A stretch of 34,220 nt of DNA from Alcaligenaceae bacterium (GTDB lineage Bacteria; Pseudomonadota; Gammaproteobacteria; Burkholderiales; Burkholderiaceae_B), in NCBI GenBank assembly GCA_030452305.1, contig JAKDMO010000005.1:1-34220 (forward strand), read 5' to 3'. A program made the translations under genes and the position numbers. Position 1 is the first letter of the stretch. Each line of letters begins with the position of its first letter. This document shows, in pieces, positions 31,285 to 34,220 of the stretch. The notes under the pieces were generated by a model. The model was not told where the DNA came from. It worked only from the letters and a program-made list of their open reading frames with translations, and ran no database searches.

Positions 31285-31515
31285 TCAGGCATCGGCTGCG
31301 CCGAAATCAATTTCGGGATGGCGATTCTGGGTCTTGATGCCGCCCAGCAATTGCGCGAGTATGTATTCTTGGGTGCGTACCGGTTCAATGACGATATTGC
31401 CGCGTTCCAAGCGGATATCGACCAGACTGTCGGGGCCGAGTTTCAATGACTTGACCATCGAGGCCGGCAGCCGGACCGCTGCACTGTTGCCCCATTTTTT
31501 GACGACTCCTCGCAT
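31285..31515 (-). CDS. mazE: MazE-type AbrB-fold antitoxin
   Basis: A 76-aa swapped-hairpin (AbrB/SpoVT) protein. The DNA-binding part VKKWGNSAAVRLPASMVKSL and IVIEPVR match MazE. The C-terminal tail with NRHPEIDFG is the part that wraps and inhibits MazF (compare NLHENIDWG in E. coli). It is the first gene of a mazEF operon; the pair should autoregulate from the region 31516-31653 shared with clpB. Confidence 0.9.
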   Translation of the reverse strand: MRGVVKKWGNSAAVRLPASMVKSLKLGPDSLVDIRLERGNIVIEPVRTQEYILAQLLGGIKTQNRHPEIDFGAADA

Positions 31516-31579
31516 GCTGCTGCCCTTGTAGACGACGTAAGGGGCAAGCTTACCAGCTGCGGATGGGAACGTGCAACGC

Positions 31580-31607
31580 CTTGAAAACACGCAGAACAGC
31601 CACACAT
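31580..31607 (+). promoter_or_regulatory. candidate heat-shock (sigma-32) promoter of clpB
   Basis: CTTGAAA (31580-31586) is separated by 13 bases from CCACACAT (31600-31607). This matches the sigma-32 pattern CTTGAAA - 11 to 15 bp - CCCCATnT with a full -35 and a two-mismatch -10 element. It lies about 50 bp before the clpB start, as expected for this chaperone. Confidence 0.6.
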
Positions 31608-31653
31608 ATTCTTTATTCGGGCCTTGGCCCACCATTTTTACGGCAAATACACC

Positions 31654-34220
<2,567 letters not shown>

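Overview
The window is GC-rich, densely coded DNA from a Gram-negative chromosome. The gene families present (TonB/ExbBD, an rnr-rlmB pair, an Mrp antiporter with fused A and B subunits, HemN beside a Dnr-like regulator, ClpB) point to a betaproteobacterium of the Burkholderiales, most likely Alcaligenaceae. A denitrifying genus such as Castellaniella or a Bordetella relative would fit, but the genus is a guess from gene content only.

Layout. 0-4.4 kb is a sulfur-flavoured group: a secreted two-domain rhodanese, a YeeE/YedE transporter, a 54-aa membrane peptide, an IclR regulator and, convergent to it, a PLP-dependent cystathionine gamma-synthase-family enzyme. 4.4-7.6 kb holds rnr and rlmB on the minus strand, apparently in one unit with the PLP enzyme. 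At 7.75 kb is tRNA-Leu(CAG) with its terminator. From there to 9.92 kb lies a small accessory segment: a BrnT-like/RHH toxin-antitoxin pair, a TerB-like plus BRCT protein and a broken HigA-like antitoxin. It is bracketed by two almost identical 49-bp copies of the tRNA-Leu terminator. Core genes then resume with HU and tRNA-Val(TAC).

10.9-15 kb carries a secreted PQQ sugar dehydrogenase-like protein and, convergent to it, a three-gene NEW3-protein/ATPase/permease ABC unit. Divergent from that is a long plus-strand unit: tonB-exbB-exbD, an OmpR-type response regulator, a histidine kinase with almost no periplasmic domain, and the Kup potassium transporter. A good Fur-box candidate lies at the tonB promoter. 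21.6-27.6 kb is a complete six-gene Mrp antiporter operon (AB fused, C, D, E, F, G) on the minus strand, in which every junction is a 4-nt ATGA overlap. Kup and Mrp together make this a cation and pH homeostasis region.

27.6-30.9 kb is an anaerobic/NO-response group: hemN, a YbaN-type membrane protein, a Dnr-like Crp/Fnr regulator without Fe-S cysteines, a DUF2249 protein and a small Cys-rich oxidoreductase-like protein. A perfect FNR/Dnr box sits at exactly -41.5 from the predicted hemN start site. The window ends with mazEF on the minus strand and, divergent, clpB with a candidate heat-shock promoter; clpB runs off the right edge.

I saw no phage, transposase, CRISPR array or rRNA. The best candidates for something undescribed are the terminator-flanked accessory segment with its TerB/BRCT protein, and the two-component system translationally coupled to Kup.
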